From assembly GCF_028283685.1 (NCBI RefSeq), contig NZ_JAPWKF010000001.1, forward strand, positions 558,001 through 622,000: 64,000 nt of DNA, written 5' to 3'. A program made the position numbers and the translations under genes. Below the pieces are notes generated by a model. That model saw nothing but the letters and a program-made list of their open reading frames with translations, was not told the origin of the DNA and did not search any database. How positions within the stretch are numbered: position 1 is the first letter of the stretch; each line of letters opens with the position of its first letter. Source of the stretch: Edaphobacter sp. GTDB taxonomy: Bacteria; Acidobacteriota; Terriglobia; Terriglobales; Acidobacteriaceae. Shown piece by piece: positions 28,228-36,419 of this stretch.

Positions 28228-29365
28228 CTACAACTCGTCGTCCGCCGCCTCGGCCGCTGGAATACCACCCTCACGGCGAGCCCGCAGGTAGCCACGGATA
28301 AACGGCTCCAGGTCGCCATCCAGCACGCGATCCACGTCGCCGATCTCCACCCGCGTGCGCAGGTCCTTCACCATCCGGTAAGGCTGCATCACGTAGCTGC
28401 GAATCTGCGAACCGAACTTGATGTCGAGCTTCGAGTCTTCCAGCTTCTTACTGACAGCCTTCTTCTTCTCCAGCTCATATTCGTAGAGGCGCGAACGCAG
28501 CAGCTTCATCGCCTTCTCTTTGTTTTTGTGCTGCGACCGCTCGTTCTGGCAGCCCGCCACCAGTCCGGTCGGAAGATGCGTAATACGCACCGCAGAGTCC
28601 GTCGTATTCACATGCTGACCGCCCTTACCACCCGAGCGGTACGTATCGATCCGGAGATCCTCCGGCTTGATGTCGATCACGATGGTATCGTCGATCTCCG
28701 GCGACACATACACCGAAGCGAAGCTCGTATGACGCCGCTTGGCCGAATCGAACGGCGAGATGCGCACCAGCCGGTGCACGCCGGTCTCACCCGACAGCAG
28801 GCCATAGGCAAACTCGCCCGAGATGGTGAACGTCGCCGACTTGATCCCGGCCTCATCCCCATCCTGAATTTCGTTGATCTCCACCTTGAAGCTCTGTCGC
28901 TCGCCCCAGCGCACGTACATGCGCATCAGCATCTCTGCCCAGTCCTGCGACTCCGTACCACCCGCGCCAGGATGCACGACGACAACCGCGTTCAGAGGAT
29001 CGCTCTCCTCCGACAGCATCGTCTTCGACTCCAGCTTCTCGGCAAAATCCACCAGCGCCGGAATCTCCCGCGCCAGCTCGGCCTCCGTATCCTCGCCCTC
29101 GCGGGCAAGCTCGAAGTAGGCCTCGATATCATCGGTCCGTCGCGCCAGCTCCGTGTCATCCGCCAGCAGGTTCTCCACCCGCTTACGATCGCGCATCAGC
29201 GGCTGCGAACGCGCGGGATCGGCCCACACGGAAGGATCGGAGGTCTTCTCTTCGATAACGGCTAGTTCACGACGAAGGCGGGGCGCGTCAAAGATACTCC
29301 CGCAGATCGCGAATCTTTTCGCGCACCGGGGAGTACGTGTATTCCAGGTCACTCAGCATAGCCAT
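28228..29365 (-). CDS. prfB: Peptide chain release factor 2, with programmed +1 frameshift
   Basis: RF2 terminates translation at UGA and UAA. The gene begins at ATG 29365 (or 29359) with [20 protein letters not shown], meets an in-frame TGA at 29290-29288, and continues in the +1 frame ([20 protein letters not shown]) to 28228. The slippery site CTTTGAC and an upstream purine-rich CGGGAG match the classic RF2 autoregulatory frameshift. The GGQ peptide-release motif ([17 protein letters not shown]) is intact. The anticodon-like tripeptide region fits RF2. Annotated as a simple open frame, the gene would lose about 25 N-terminal residues. The ATG overlaps the lnt stop (TAATG). Confidence 0.95.
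29287..29293 (-). promoter_or_regulatory. prfB programmed +1 frameshift site
   Basis: On the minus strand the site reads CTTTGAC, with TGA as the in-frame stop after codon 25 (counting from 29365). TAT precedes CTT as in E. coli, and a Shine-Dalgarno-like CGGGAG lies 3 bases before CTT. When RF2 is scarce, ribosomes slip +1 and make full-length RF2. Confidence 0.93.
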
Positions 29366-31005
29366 TAGTTTACGGCAAAGCGCCTGCGCAGCCCCGTCCA
29401 GGCAGCGGCTGCCGTTACCAACGCGCAGAGATACGCAAACAGATCACCGTGCGCCGCATAGAACGTCACGTCGTGCTCATAGCCAAACCCCACCCGTATG
29501 CTCGTCCGGATATGCCGCTGCGCCGCCTCCACTACGCGGCCGTACGGGTTGATCGAAGCCGTCACCCCGGTATTCGTTGCGCGCAGAACCCAGCGGTGAT
29601 TTTCAATGGCACGCATGCGCACCATATTCAGGTGCTGCCACGGCGCGCTCGTGTCTCCGTACCATCCATCGTTCGAGATATTCACCAGCACATCCGCACC
29701 AGACTTCACAAACTGGCGGATCTCATCTCCAAAGATCGATTCGTAGCAGATAAACGTGCCGTACTTGTGGCCGTTCACCGCAAACACCACCCGATGCCTC
29801 CCCGCATCAAAGGTCCCGGCCTCATGCAGAAGATTCTGCGCAAAGAAGAAGAGATCCTTGAACGGCACATACTCCCCGAATGGCACCAGGTGCATCTTGT
29901 CGTAACGGCCGGCGAACTCTCCCTGCGGGGTCACGAACGAGGCGGAGTTGTACAACTGAAATCCGCGCTTCGTCCCGGGATCACGGTCCATGCCGATATT
30001 TCCGACGATCACCGGAGCCTTCGCCTCCTGAGCCAGCCTGGCCAGCGCAGCCTGAAACCCAGAGTCCTTCTCCTCAAACGGTGCGGGCGACTCCGGCCAA
30101 ACGATCAGATCCACATCGCGCGGCTCGCCTCTATCTAAAAACCGCACCGCCGGCGTATGCGGCATCTCCGGAATCCCCAGGTACATCCGCTCTCCTGGAT
30201 ACCGGCTCAGGTACGAGAACGACTCCAGCAGCTCCTGCTCCGAGTTCTCTGGCCCCGTCGCCGCCGCGCCCACCTCGAGATTCTCCTGCACCAGCGTTGC
30301 CGTTGCCGTCGCAGCCGAACGTCCCGGCGTCTGGATACGTCGCAACCCCAGCATGTAGAACACGACCAGTGCCACCCCCGCCACCGTCAGCGTCACCCTC
30401 GTATACCGGCGCTCGCGAATCCTGATCCGCACCAGCCACAACGCATTCACTGCGGCGATCACAAACGAAATGCCATAAGCTCCCGTAAACGGAGCCAGGC
30501 GAATCAGCAGAGGATTATCCACCTGCGTAATCCCCAGCAGGTCCCACGGCAGTCCGGTGATCCGAGCCCGAGCCAGCTCCACCGCCACCCAGACGAACGG
30601 ACTCAGCAGCAGCGCACCCTGCACCCCGAACCTGCGGCGCGCCAGACCGATCAGCCAGCCGAACAGCGCATGATAAAGCCCTAAGTACAGGCAGAAGAGC
30701 ACCAGGATCATCACCGCGATCGGCTTTGCCAGACCGCCGTAGAGATACATCGTCTGGTAGATCCAGTAACAGTTTCCCAGGTACCAGACAATGCCCGAGG
30801 CATATCCAAGCGCGGCGCACGCTCCCGCGGTAAGCTCTTTTCCGTTGCTATCGGTGCGCGTCAACGCCCACAACAGCGGCAGCGTCGCTACCCAGCAAAA
30901 CCCTGTCCGCCAGACCGGAACCGGTCCCGCGATCGGAAATGGCAGGACCTGCAGTATCCCCGAAAGAACCGCCGCAGCCCATAATCGCGCTGGTAGAACT
31001 CGCAT
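29365..31005 (-). CDS. lnt: Apolipoprotein N-acyltransferase
   Basis: Lnt adds the third acyl chain to the N-terminal Cys of lipoproteins in the inner membrane. The 546-residue protein has about seven N-terminal membrane helices, then a periplasmic nitrilase-fold domain. The catalytic elements are visible: WPESPAPFEE with the Glu, the Lys region around YDKMHLVPFGEYVPF, and the nucleophile Cys in GTFICYESIFGDEIRQ. NISNDGWYG and RAIENHRWVLRATNTG are also typical. It is upstream of and overlaps prfB by one base. Confidence 0.95.
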   Translation of the reverse strand: MRVLPARLWAAAVLSGILQVLPFPIAGPVPVWRTGFCWVATLPLLWALTRTDSNGKELTAGACAALGYASGIVWYLGNCYWIYQTMYLYGGLAKPIAVMILVLFCLYLGLYHALFGWLIGLARRRFGVQGALLLSPFVWVAVELARARITGLPWDLLGITQVDNPLLIRLAPFTGAYGISFVIAAVNALWLVRIRIRERRYTRVTLTVAGVALVVFYMLGLRRIQTPGRSAATATATLVQENLEVGAAATGPENSEQELLESFSYLSRYPGERMYLGIPEMPHTPAVRFLDRGEPRDVDLIVWPESPAPFEEKDSGFQAALARLAQEAKAPVIVGNIGMDRDPGTKRGFQLYNSASFVTPQGEFAGRYDKMHLVPFGEYVPFKDLFFFAQNLLHEAGTFDAGRHRVVFAVNGHKYGTFICYESIFGDEIRQFVKSGADVLVNISNDGWYGDTSAPWQHLNMVRMRAIENHRWVLRATNTGVTASINPYGRVVEAAQRHIRTSIRVGFGYEHDVTFYAAHGDLFAYLCALVTAAAAWTGLRRRFAVN

Positions 31006-31056
31006 CGCAGATGAAGTCTAGCATCCGCATTTCAAGCGGCTTACAATAGGACACGT

Positions 31057-31197
31057 ATGGATGCCCTCGTCCGCCTTCTGTCCGCGATCCTCGTTCCGCT
31101 CTTCTTCGCCGGGATGATCGGCTCTCTTCTGGTCGTGATCTTTACGGTCATCCGCGACCTGAGCGAGATCTTTACCAGCGACGACGAGGCGGAATAA
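31057..31197 (+). CDS. Small single-helix membrane protein, 46 residues
   Basis: The ATG at 31057 has TAGGA about 7 bases upstream and opens a 46-codon frame: MDALVRLLSAILVPLFFAGM, then a continuous hydrophobic segment through IGSLLVVIFTVI, and an acidic tail ending SDDEAE. The pattern of one or two tight membrane turns and an acidic cytoplasmic tail looks like a real small protein, not random sequence. It is divergent from lnt and in tandem with the APC transporter. Function is unknown. Confidence 0.6.
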   Translation: MDALVRLLSAILVPLFFAGMIGSLLVVIFTVIRDLSEIFTSDDEAE

Positions 31198-31320
31198 TCT
31201 CCCGCTGCGGCTTCCTCCCGCAAAAGAGATCATTGACGCTGCGATGCGGCCCTCTTAAACTAGATAGCTGATGGATGGGTGGTTTATGGACGCAAAGGCT
31301 GCAACGGCGTCCGCATAATA

Positions 31321-33693
31321 ATGGCTTCTGAAAAGCAAACTGTCGCTCTCCCACAATCCAACCGCGTGCGCCTGGTGGTGGCGTCCTCGGTGATGCTCAC
31401 GTTTATTTCTTTCTGGCGTGCAGCGGCGATTGTTCTCAATGACTTAGGCTCTTCCGCATTCTATGCGGGCGGTCTCGCGGAAGAGGCCGTCGGCAAATCC
31501 GCCCCCTGGCTCATCCTCGGCGTCGTCTTTTTTGCCTACGCCGTGCGTGCCGTGTACGTCGAAAGCTGTTCGATGTACACCCGCGGCGGAGTCTACCGCA
31601 TCGTCAAGGAAGCCCTCGGCGGCACCTTCGCCAAGATCAGCGTCTCGGCGCTGATGTTCGATTACGTTCTCACCGGCCCCATCTCCGGCGTCTCAGCCGG
31701 CCAATACATCGTTGGCATGCTGAACGATCTCTTCGCCTACGGAGCGCATTACTTCCATTGGGTGACCATCCCCTATATGAGGCCCGACTTCTCCTCGGCT
31801 GGCATCGCCGTCATCATCACCATTTATTTCTGGTGGCAAAACATCAAGGGCATCGAGGAGTCCAGCCAGCGCGCCCTCGACATCATGAAGATCACCACCG
31901 TCATGGTGGTCATCCTTCTGGGCTGGGGAACCTATACCGTCGTTCATCGCGGAGCGCAGCTGCCCCCGCTGCCCCTCCCCTCCAATCTTCACTTCAGCGC
32001 CGACGCACTCGGCTTCCTGAAGGGCACCCACTTTGCCACCTCGCTCGGCCTCTTCGGCGTTCTGATGGCCTTTGGCCACTCCGTCCTCGCCATGAGCGGC
32101 GAAGAGTCGCTCGCCCAGGTCAATCGCGAGATCGAGCACCCCAAGCTCAAGAACCTCAAGCGCGCCGCTCTCGTCATCGCGACCTACAGCTTCTTCTTCA
32201 CCGGCCTTTGCTCTTTGCTCGCCGTGATGATCATCCCCGACGACGTCCGCGTTCACGTCTATCGTGACAATCTCATCGCCGGCATGGCCATGTACATGGT
32301 CGGCCCCGATGTGCTGAAGCTTATCTTCCGCGGCTTCGTCGTCGTCGTCGGTTTCCTCATCCTCGGCGGAGCGGTCAACACCGCCATCGTCGGCTCCACC
32401 GGCGTCCTCATGCGCATCGCCGAAGACGGCGTGCTCACCGACTGGTTTCGCAAGCCGCAGAAAAAGTACGGCACCAGCTACCGCATCGTGAACCTCGTCG
32501 CGGGAATGCAGCTGCTGGTCATCCTGATGACACACGGCAACGTCGTCGTCATCGGCGAGGCCTATGCCTTCGGCGTTATCTGGAGCTTCACCTTCAACGC
32601 CCTCGCCATGCTCGTACTGCGCTGGAAGTACAAGGGCGAACGCGGCTCCAAGGTTCCGTTGAACCTTCGTCTCGGTAAGGTAGAGATTCCCTTCGGCCTC
32701 TTCTCCGTCTTCCTTGTTCTGCTCACCACGGCTATCGTCAATCTCTTCACCAAATCTGTGGCCACGGTCAGCGGCATCATCTTCGCCGCCGCGTTCTTCA
32801 TCATCTTCTCGCTCTCAGAACGCAACAACAAAAAGCGCCACGATCTCGCCACCCGCCAGATGCGCGAGCACTTCCAGCTCGAGCACCAGGACACCGTCGG
32901 CTGCTCCGCTCTTGAGATCCGGCCCGGCTCCGTCATCGTCACGATGCGCGACTCCGCGTCTCCCTTCGCGCTCAAGTGGGCCCTCACCCACACCAACGCC
33001 GAAGAGCAGGACATCGTCGTCCTCGCCGCGCGCATGATGGGCGCCGGAGGTCCCGAGTACGTCGACGCCTCCGAACAGCTCTTCAGCGAGCACGAGCAAA
33101 TGCTCTTTACCAAGGCGGTGTCTGTCGCAGAGAGCTTCGGCAAGCACATTTCCCTGCTCGTCGTCCCCGCGGGCGATATCTTCGCCGCACTGGTGCAGAC
33201 CGCAAACTCCCTCGACGCCGCAGCCGTCATCTCCGGCCTTTCCAGCAAACTCACCGCTGAAGAGCAGGCTTACCACGTCGGCCAGGCATGGGAGGCTCTC
33301 GCCGAACCCAAGCGTCAGTTCACCTTCTACGTCATCAAGCCAGACGGTGAATCCCTCAGCTTCCACATCGGTCCGCACGCTCCCACGATCCAGCCCGATG
33401 AGGTTCAGTTAGTACATCGCCTCTGGCTCAATCTCCGCCGCCAGCCCGAGATGCGCAACCTGCATCACAGCGATATCGTCACCTATGCACTCACACGCAT
33501 GGCCAACGAATTTTCCCGTGACAAGCAAGCCACGCTGCAGGGCCTGAAGCAGTGCATCGAACAGACGAACCATCGACGCAAGTTAGGCAGCACCTATCGC
33601 GAAGAGATGGACGAATCTGGACCTGGCTATGCAATCCGCCCCCGGCCAGAAGTTAGCCAGTCCAAAGAAGTTAGTACGGCTTCAAAAGCCTAA
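31321..33693 (+). CDS. APC-superfamily amino-acid permease with USP-like C-terminal domain
   Basis: The 790-residue protein has an N-terminal APC transporter of about 12 helices (VRLVVASSVMLTFISFWRAA, SMYTRGGVYRIVKEALGGTF, a TGPISGVSAGQYIVGML segment) and a cytoplasmic C-terminal domain of about 270 residues that resembles universal stress proteins (SVIVTMRDSASPFALKWALT, VVLAARMMG, DAAAVISGLSSKL). Such fusions occur in acidobacterial amino-acid/polyamine permeases; the USP part probably senses nucleotide or energy state. Start at ATG 31321 is preferred over GTG 31279, though neither has a strong ribosome site. The substrate is unknown. Confidence 0.83.
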   Translation: MASEKQTVALPQSNRVRLVVASSVMLTFISFWRAAAIVLNDLGSSAFYAGGLAEEAVGKSAPWLILGVVFFAYAVRAVYVESCSMYTRGGVYRIVKEALGGTFAKISVSALMFDYVLTGPISGVSAGQYIVGMLNDLFAYGAHYFHWVTIPYMRPDFSSAGIAVIITIYFWWQNIKGIEESSQRALDIMKITTVMVVILLGWGTYTVVHRGAQLPPLPLPSNLHFSADALGFLKGTHFATSLGLFGVLMAFGHSVLAMSGEESLAQVNREIEHPKLKNLKRAALVIATYSFFFTGLCSLLAVMIIPDDVRVHVYRDNLIAGMAMYMVGPDVLKLIFRGFVVVVGFLILGGAVNTAIVGSTGVLMRIAEDGVLTDWFRKPQKKYGTSYRIVNLVAGMQLLVILMTHGNVVVIGEAYAFGVIWSFTFNALAMLVLRWKYKGERGSKVPLNLRLGKVEIPFGLFSVFLVLLTTAIVNLFTKSVATVSGIIFAAAFFIIFSLSERNNKKRHDLATRQMREHFQLEHQDTVGCSALEIRPGSVIVTMRDSASPFALKWALTHTNAEEQDIVVLAARMMGAGGPEYVDASEQLFSEHEQMLFTKAVSVAESFGKHISLLVVPAGDIFAALVQTANSLDAAAVISGLSSKLTAEEQAYHVGQAWEALAEPKRQFTFYVIKPDGESLSFHIGPHAPTIQPDEVQLVHRLWLNLRRQPEMRNLHHSDIVTYALTRMANEFSRDKQATLQGLKQCIEQTNHRRKLGSTYREEMDESGPGYAIRPRPEVSQSKEVSTASKA

Positions 33694-33748
33694 CCCATTC
33701 TCTGCCGTGATTTGCAGGTTCTATCTGACTTCTGTATGGTCAATGTGA

Positions 33749-33785
33749 GAGATCTTACTCTCCGAGTAACTTGCTGTAAGATCTC
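33749..33785 (+). promoter_or_regulatory. Long inverted repeat upstream of the AT-hook gene
   Basis: GAGATCTTAC and GTAAGATCTC form a perfect 10-bp dyad with a 17-base spacer, 48 bases before the AT-hook protein start. No T-run follows, so it is more likely an operator or mRNA structure than a terminator of the upstream transporter. Confidence 0.4.
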
Positions 33786-33833
33786 CTAACAACAATTTCA
33801 TATGTTCTAGGTTGAAGTTCCAGGAGGCTCTTC

Positions 33834-34094
33834 GTGGAAGTTAGTCGCATTCTCGCTGAGATTGATGCTCAGATTCTCAAACTGCAGCAAGCCCGTGCAC
33901 TCCTTGCGGGAGCGGATGCGCCCGTTCGCATCGGCCGCGGCCGTCCCAAGGGAAGCACGAAGGCAGCTACCGTCAAGGCCGCAGCCGCCAAGCCTAAGGG
34001 CAAGAGAAAGCTCACGCCGGAAGGCCGCAAGCGCATCGCAGACGCCATGAAAAAGCGCTGGGCAGACAGGCGTAAGCAGGCAGCCAAGAGCTAA
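33834..34094 (+). CDS. Small basic AT-hook DNA-binding protein
   Basis: The 86-residue protein starts at GTG 33834, supported by a strong AGGAGG 7-12 bases upstream. It has an N-terminal helix likely to dimerise (ILAEIDAQILKLQQARALL), an AT-hook core GRGRPKGS (34-41), a Lys/Ala-rich middle, and a C-terminal RKLTPEGRKRIADAMKKRW segment. The composition is histone- or H-NS-like, so it probably coats or bends AT-rich DNA. It is a single-gene unit ending in a very strong hairpin terminator, which suggests high expression. Confidence 0.78.
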   Translation: MEVSRILAEIDAQILKLQQARALLAGADAPVRIGRGRPKGSTKAATVKAAAAKPKGKRKLTPEGRKRIADAMKKRWADRRKQAAKS

Positions 34095-34101
34095 CACATC
34101 C

Positions 34102-34151
34102 TGTAGCAATAAATAGAGCGCGGCCATCGCCGCGCTCTATTTATTGCTACA
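34102..34151. terminator. Bidirectional hairpin terminator, 23-bp perfect stem
   Basis: A perfect 23-bp stem closes a CATC tetraloop, 7 bases after the AT-hook gene stop and 27 bases from the end of the convergent methyltransferase gene. The lower part of the stem is AT-rich (AATAAATA / TATTTATT), so each strand supplies its own U-rich tract. It should serve both genes. Confidence 0.85.
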
Positions 34152-34178
34152 TTCGACTTACCGGAAAGCACCGTGACA

Positions 34179-34814
34179 CTAACGCGTCACAATCACCTCG
34201 CGCAGATTATCCTTCGCCAGAAAAAACCGGTACGCGCTATAGTCCTTCAGCAAAGTCTCCACCTTGCGGTTGCTATAGATCTGCACCACCGGATAACTCC
34301 CCGCCTTCTGAATCTCCACCATCTCAGTGTCCGTGAGGTGGTATCGGCAAAAGCTAGCCGCAGGATCTGCCGTGGCATGAAAGAACGCCAGCATCAGACC
34401 GCCGGGCTCCATCACCTCATGCAGTCTCGATAGCACAGGCTCAACCAGGGACTCCGGCAAATAATCGGCTGTGTCCCATAGGATGACCACATCGAACTTG
34501 CGTCCGGAAAAGTTCAGGTTCGATTCCAGAAAGCTTCCTACATCGAACTTCGTCTCTCCGTCCTCACCCGCAACCATCCACTCCGGCTTCAGAGCCTCTT
34601 CCACAAGATTCGCCATGTAGATGCTGTGGCCGAGGCTCGTAATGTAATTGATATTGGTCGAAGACGTTGGTCCAATATCCAGCACCCGCAGCGATTCCTG
34701 CGACTTCAGGTGCTTCAAAAGTTCCTTCCACCCACTGGAATGCCTCGGTACGCGGTTTGCAGAGGCGCCTTTATTCCCACCGGAGCCTTCACTGCCACCG
34801 AAGATATTACGCAT
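34179..34814 (-). CDS. Class I SAM-dependent methyltransferase-like protein
   Basis: The 211-residue protein has a weak motif I (LRVLDIGPTSSTNINYITSL), then FDVVILWDTADYLPES and MEPGGLMLAFFH, matching a class I methyltransferase fold. The glycine-rich loop is degenerate (DIGPTSS instead of DxGxGxG), so cofactor binding is uncertain. It starts 24 bases after the bactofilin gene on the same strand. Substrate unknown. Confidence 0.7.
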   Translation of the reverse strand: MRNIFGGSEGSGGNKGASANRVPRHSSGWKELLKHLKSQESLRVLDIGPTSSTNINYITSLGHSIYMANLVEEALKPEWMVAGEDGETKFDVGSFLESNLNFSGRKFDVVILWDTADYLPESLVEPVLSRLHEVMEPGGLMLAFFHATADPAASFCRYHLTDTEMVEIQKAGSYPVVQIYSNRKVETLLKDYSAYRFFLAKDNLREVIVTR

Positions 34815-34838
34815 ATCGTCGCTTGGTTCCCTTCTTGT

Positions 34839-35261
34839 CTAGGACTGCGATTCCAGAATCAGCGGCTTCTGCCCCGCATGCGTCTCTGTATGGTGAGCAA
34901 CCGGCGGCATCACTTCGACCTGCCGCTCCGGCGCGCCCGAAAGCTCTACTTTGCCCTTCAGCTGGGCGTTCTCCTCGATCGAAAGGCGTCCGCCGAAGAT
35001 ATCTCCCTCCACAACCGCCGAATGCCTCAGATCGACACGGCCCGAAACATGCAGCGTGCCCTTCAGCCGTCCGTACACCACCAGGTTCCGTACCTTGATG
35101 TCCGCGGCCACCCGTGCATTCGGGCCGATCGTCAGGCTATTCTCCGGCAGCGAGATCGTGCCTTCGATATCTCCGTCCATCACAAGATCTTCGTTCCCCG
35201 AGACCTCGCCTCGTATGGTGACCGACTTCCCAATCACGGTAGAACCCTCTGCTGGCTTCAT
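34839..35261 (-). CDS. Bactofilin family protein
   Basis: Bactofilins polymerise without nucleotide into filaments that position cell-wall and envelope factors. The 140-residue protein is one right-handed beta-helix (DUF583) with regular short repeats: GKSVTIRGEVSGNEDLVMDG, SLTIGPNARVAADIKVRN, LKGTLHVSGRVDLRHSAVVE and FGGRLSIEENAQLKGKVEL. Short N- and C-terminal tails (the latter Pro- and His-containing) are usual. It is upstream of the methyltransferase-like gene on the same strand. Confidence 0.92.
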   Translation of the reverse strand: MKPAEGSTVIGKSVTIRGEVSGNEDLVMDGDIEGTISLPENSLTIGPNARVAADIKVRNLVVYGRLKGTLHVSGRVDLRHSAVVEGDIFGGRLSIEENAQLKGKVELSGAPERQVEVMPPVAHHTETHAGQKPLILESQS

Positions 35262-35378
35262 CTGTCTCTCGCTCTCTTATGTCGATCTGCACGATTACGT
35301 CTGGCGGAAGAATACCCAACGCCCACCCCGTGAAGCAAACTTGAAAACTTCTCAGGCCTCTTCAGCGTCACACGTAAG

Positions 35379-36413
35379 ATGGGGTTGTCACTCTTTAAAG
35401 AGGAGCAGCTCGGCAGGCAAAGAGCACGCGGGGGCCGATTGGTTCGTTTACATTCAGCAGGAAGGTACACCGTCGGGGATCGCCACCTCGTTTCGACATC
35501 GCTTTCGACATCGCATCGTCTGCGCTCTCTCTCAGCTCTGCCCGCAGCATTCGCTTTCGTGCTCGTTGTGGCTCTAAACGCTCTCGCAGCCTGTGCGCAG
35601 ACAGCTACCCTTAGTCCCGGCATACCCGATTGGCTGCAGAAGATCCCGCCCCGCACCTGGGCCTCCGACGTCACCGCGAACACCCTCAACAATCTCCACC
35701 GCGAAGGTTCCTTCCTGCGTTACCGCGTCCATATCGTCGACGCAAAAAGCGACCGTGTGCGGGAGGTCATCGAAAGCCGCGACGGCAACGTCGCCCGACT
35801 CATCCTGTTCAACGGAAAACCACTCACCCCGGAGCAGGATAAAGCCGAGCGCGACCGTCTCACCGCGATGCTCAGCGATCCCTCAGGATTTGCCAAACAC
35901 GCCAGGGGAGACGACTCCGGCAAGAAGATCGCCGATCAGCTGATCCATCTCATGCCGGAAGCCATGAATTACACCTATGTCCCAGGTCAGCCGCAGACGG
36001 GCCACAATCCGGCGGTGACCGAGATTGTCATCGACTTTGAGCCGAACCCGAAGTTTCACCCGCCGACCACCACGGCCGAGTCGCTCACAGGCCTCAGGGG
36101 ACGCACCTGGATCGACCCCCAATCGCGTCAGATCGTCCGGATGGAAGGAACCATCTTCAAGGGCATCAACTTCGGATGGGGCATGCTGGCCCACATTTAT
36201 CCTGGCGGCAAGCTCGTCTACGAACAATCCGACGCCGGCAACGGGCGCTGGGTTTACTCAAAGTTCGTCGAACGCATCAGCGTGCGCGCCCTCATGGTGA
36301 AGTCGCTCAACATCAGCACCGACGTCGATGCCAGCGACTTCAAGAGCATTCCGTCCATGAGCTACCAGGAGGCTATCCAACTTCTGCTTAGCACTCCCCT
36401 GCCCACAAAATAG
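35379..36413 (+). CDS. Exported protein of unknown function
   Basis: From ATG 35379 the frame codes for 344 residues. A signal segment is seen late, after about 48 residues (RLRSLSALPAAFAFVLVVAL), ending in AACAQ, so the true start may be further inside at a non-ATG codon, or the protein may have a long cytoplasmic lead. The mature part (from about residue 75) has no motif I recognise; it contains a lipid-sensor-like beta-rich pattern (RTWIDPQSRQIVRMEGTIFK) typical of periplasmic outer-membrane lipoprotein-sorting-like folds. It is convergent with the racemase gene. Family membership is uncertain. Confidence 0.6.
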   Translation: MGLSLFKEEQLGRQRARGGRLVRLHSAGRYTVGDRHLVSTSLSTSHRLRSLSALPAAFAFVLVVALNALAACAQTATLSPGIPDWLQKIPPRTWASDVTANTLNNLHREGSFLRYRVHIVDAKSDRVREVIESRDGNVARLILFNGKPLTPEQDKAERDRLTAMLSDPSGFAKHARGDDSGKKIADQLIHLMPEAMNYTYVPGQPQTGHNPAVTEIVIDFEPNPKFHPPTTTAESLTGLRGRTWIDPQSRQIVRMEGTIFKGINFGWGMLAHIYPGGKLVYEQSDAGNGRWVYSKFVERISVRALMVKSLNISTDVDASDFKSIPSMSYQEAIQLLLSTPLPTK

Positions 36414-36419
36414 CTTTGC

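Noticed and set aside
35137-35319. Open frame of 60 residues upstream of bactofilin on the minus strand
   Set aside because: Out-of-frame shadow over the bactofilin start; no ribosome site or conservation signal.
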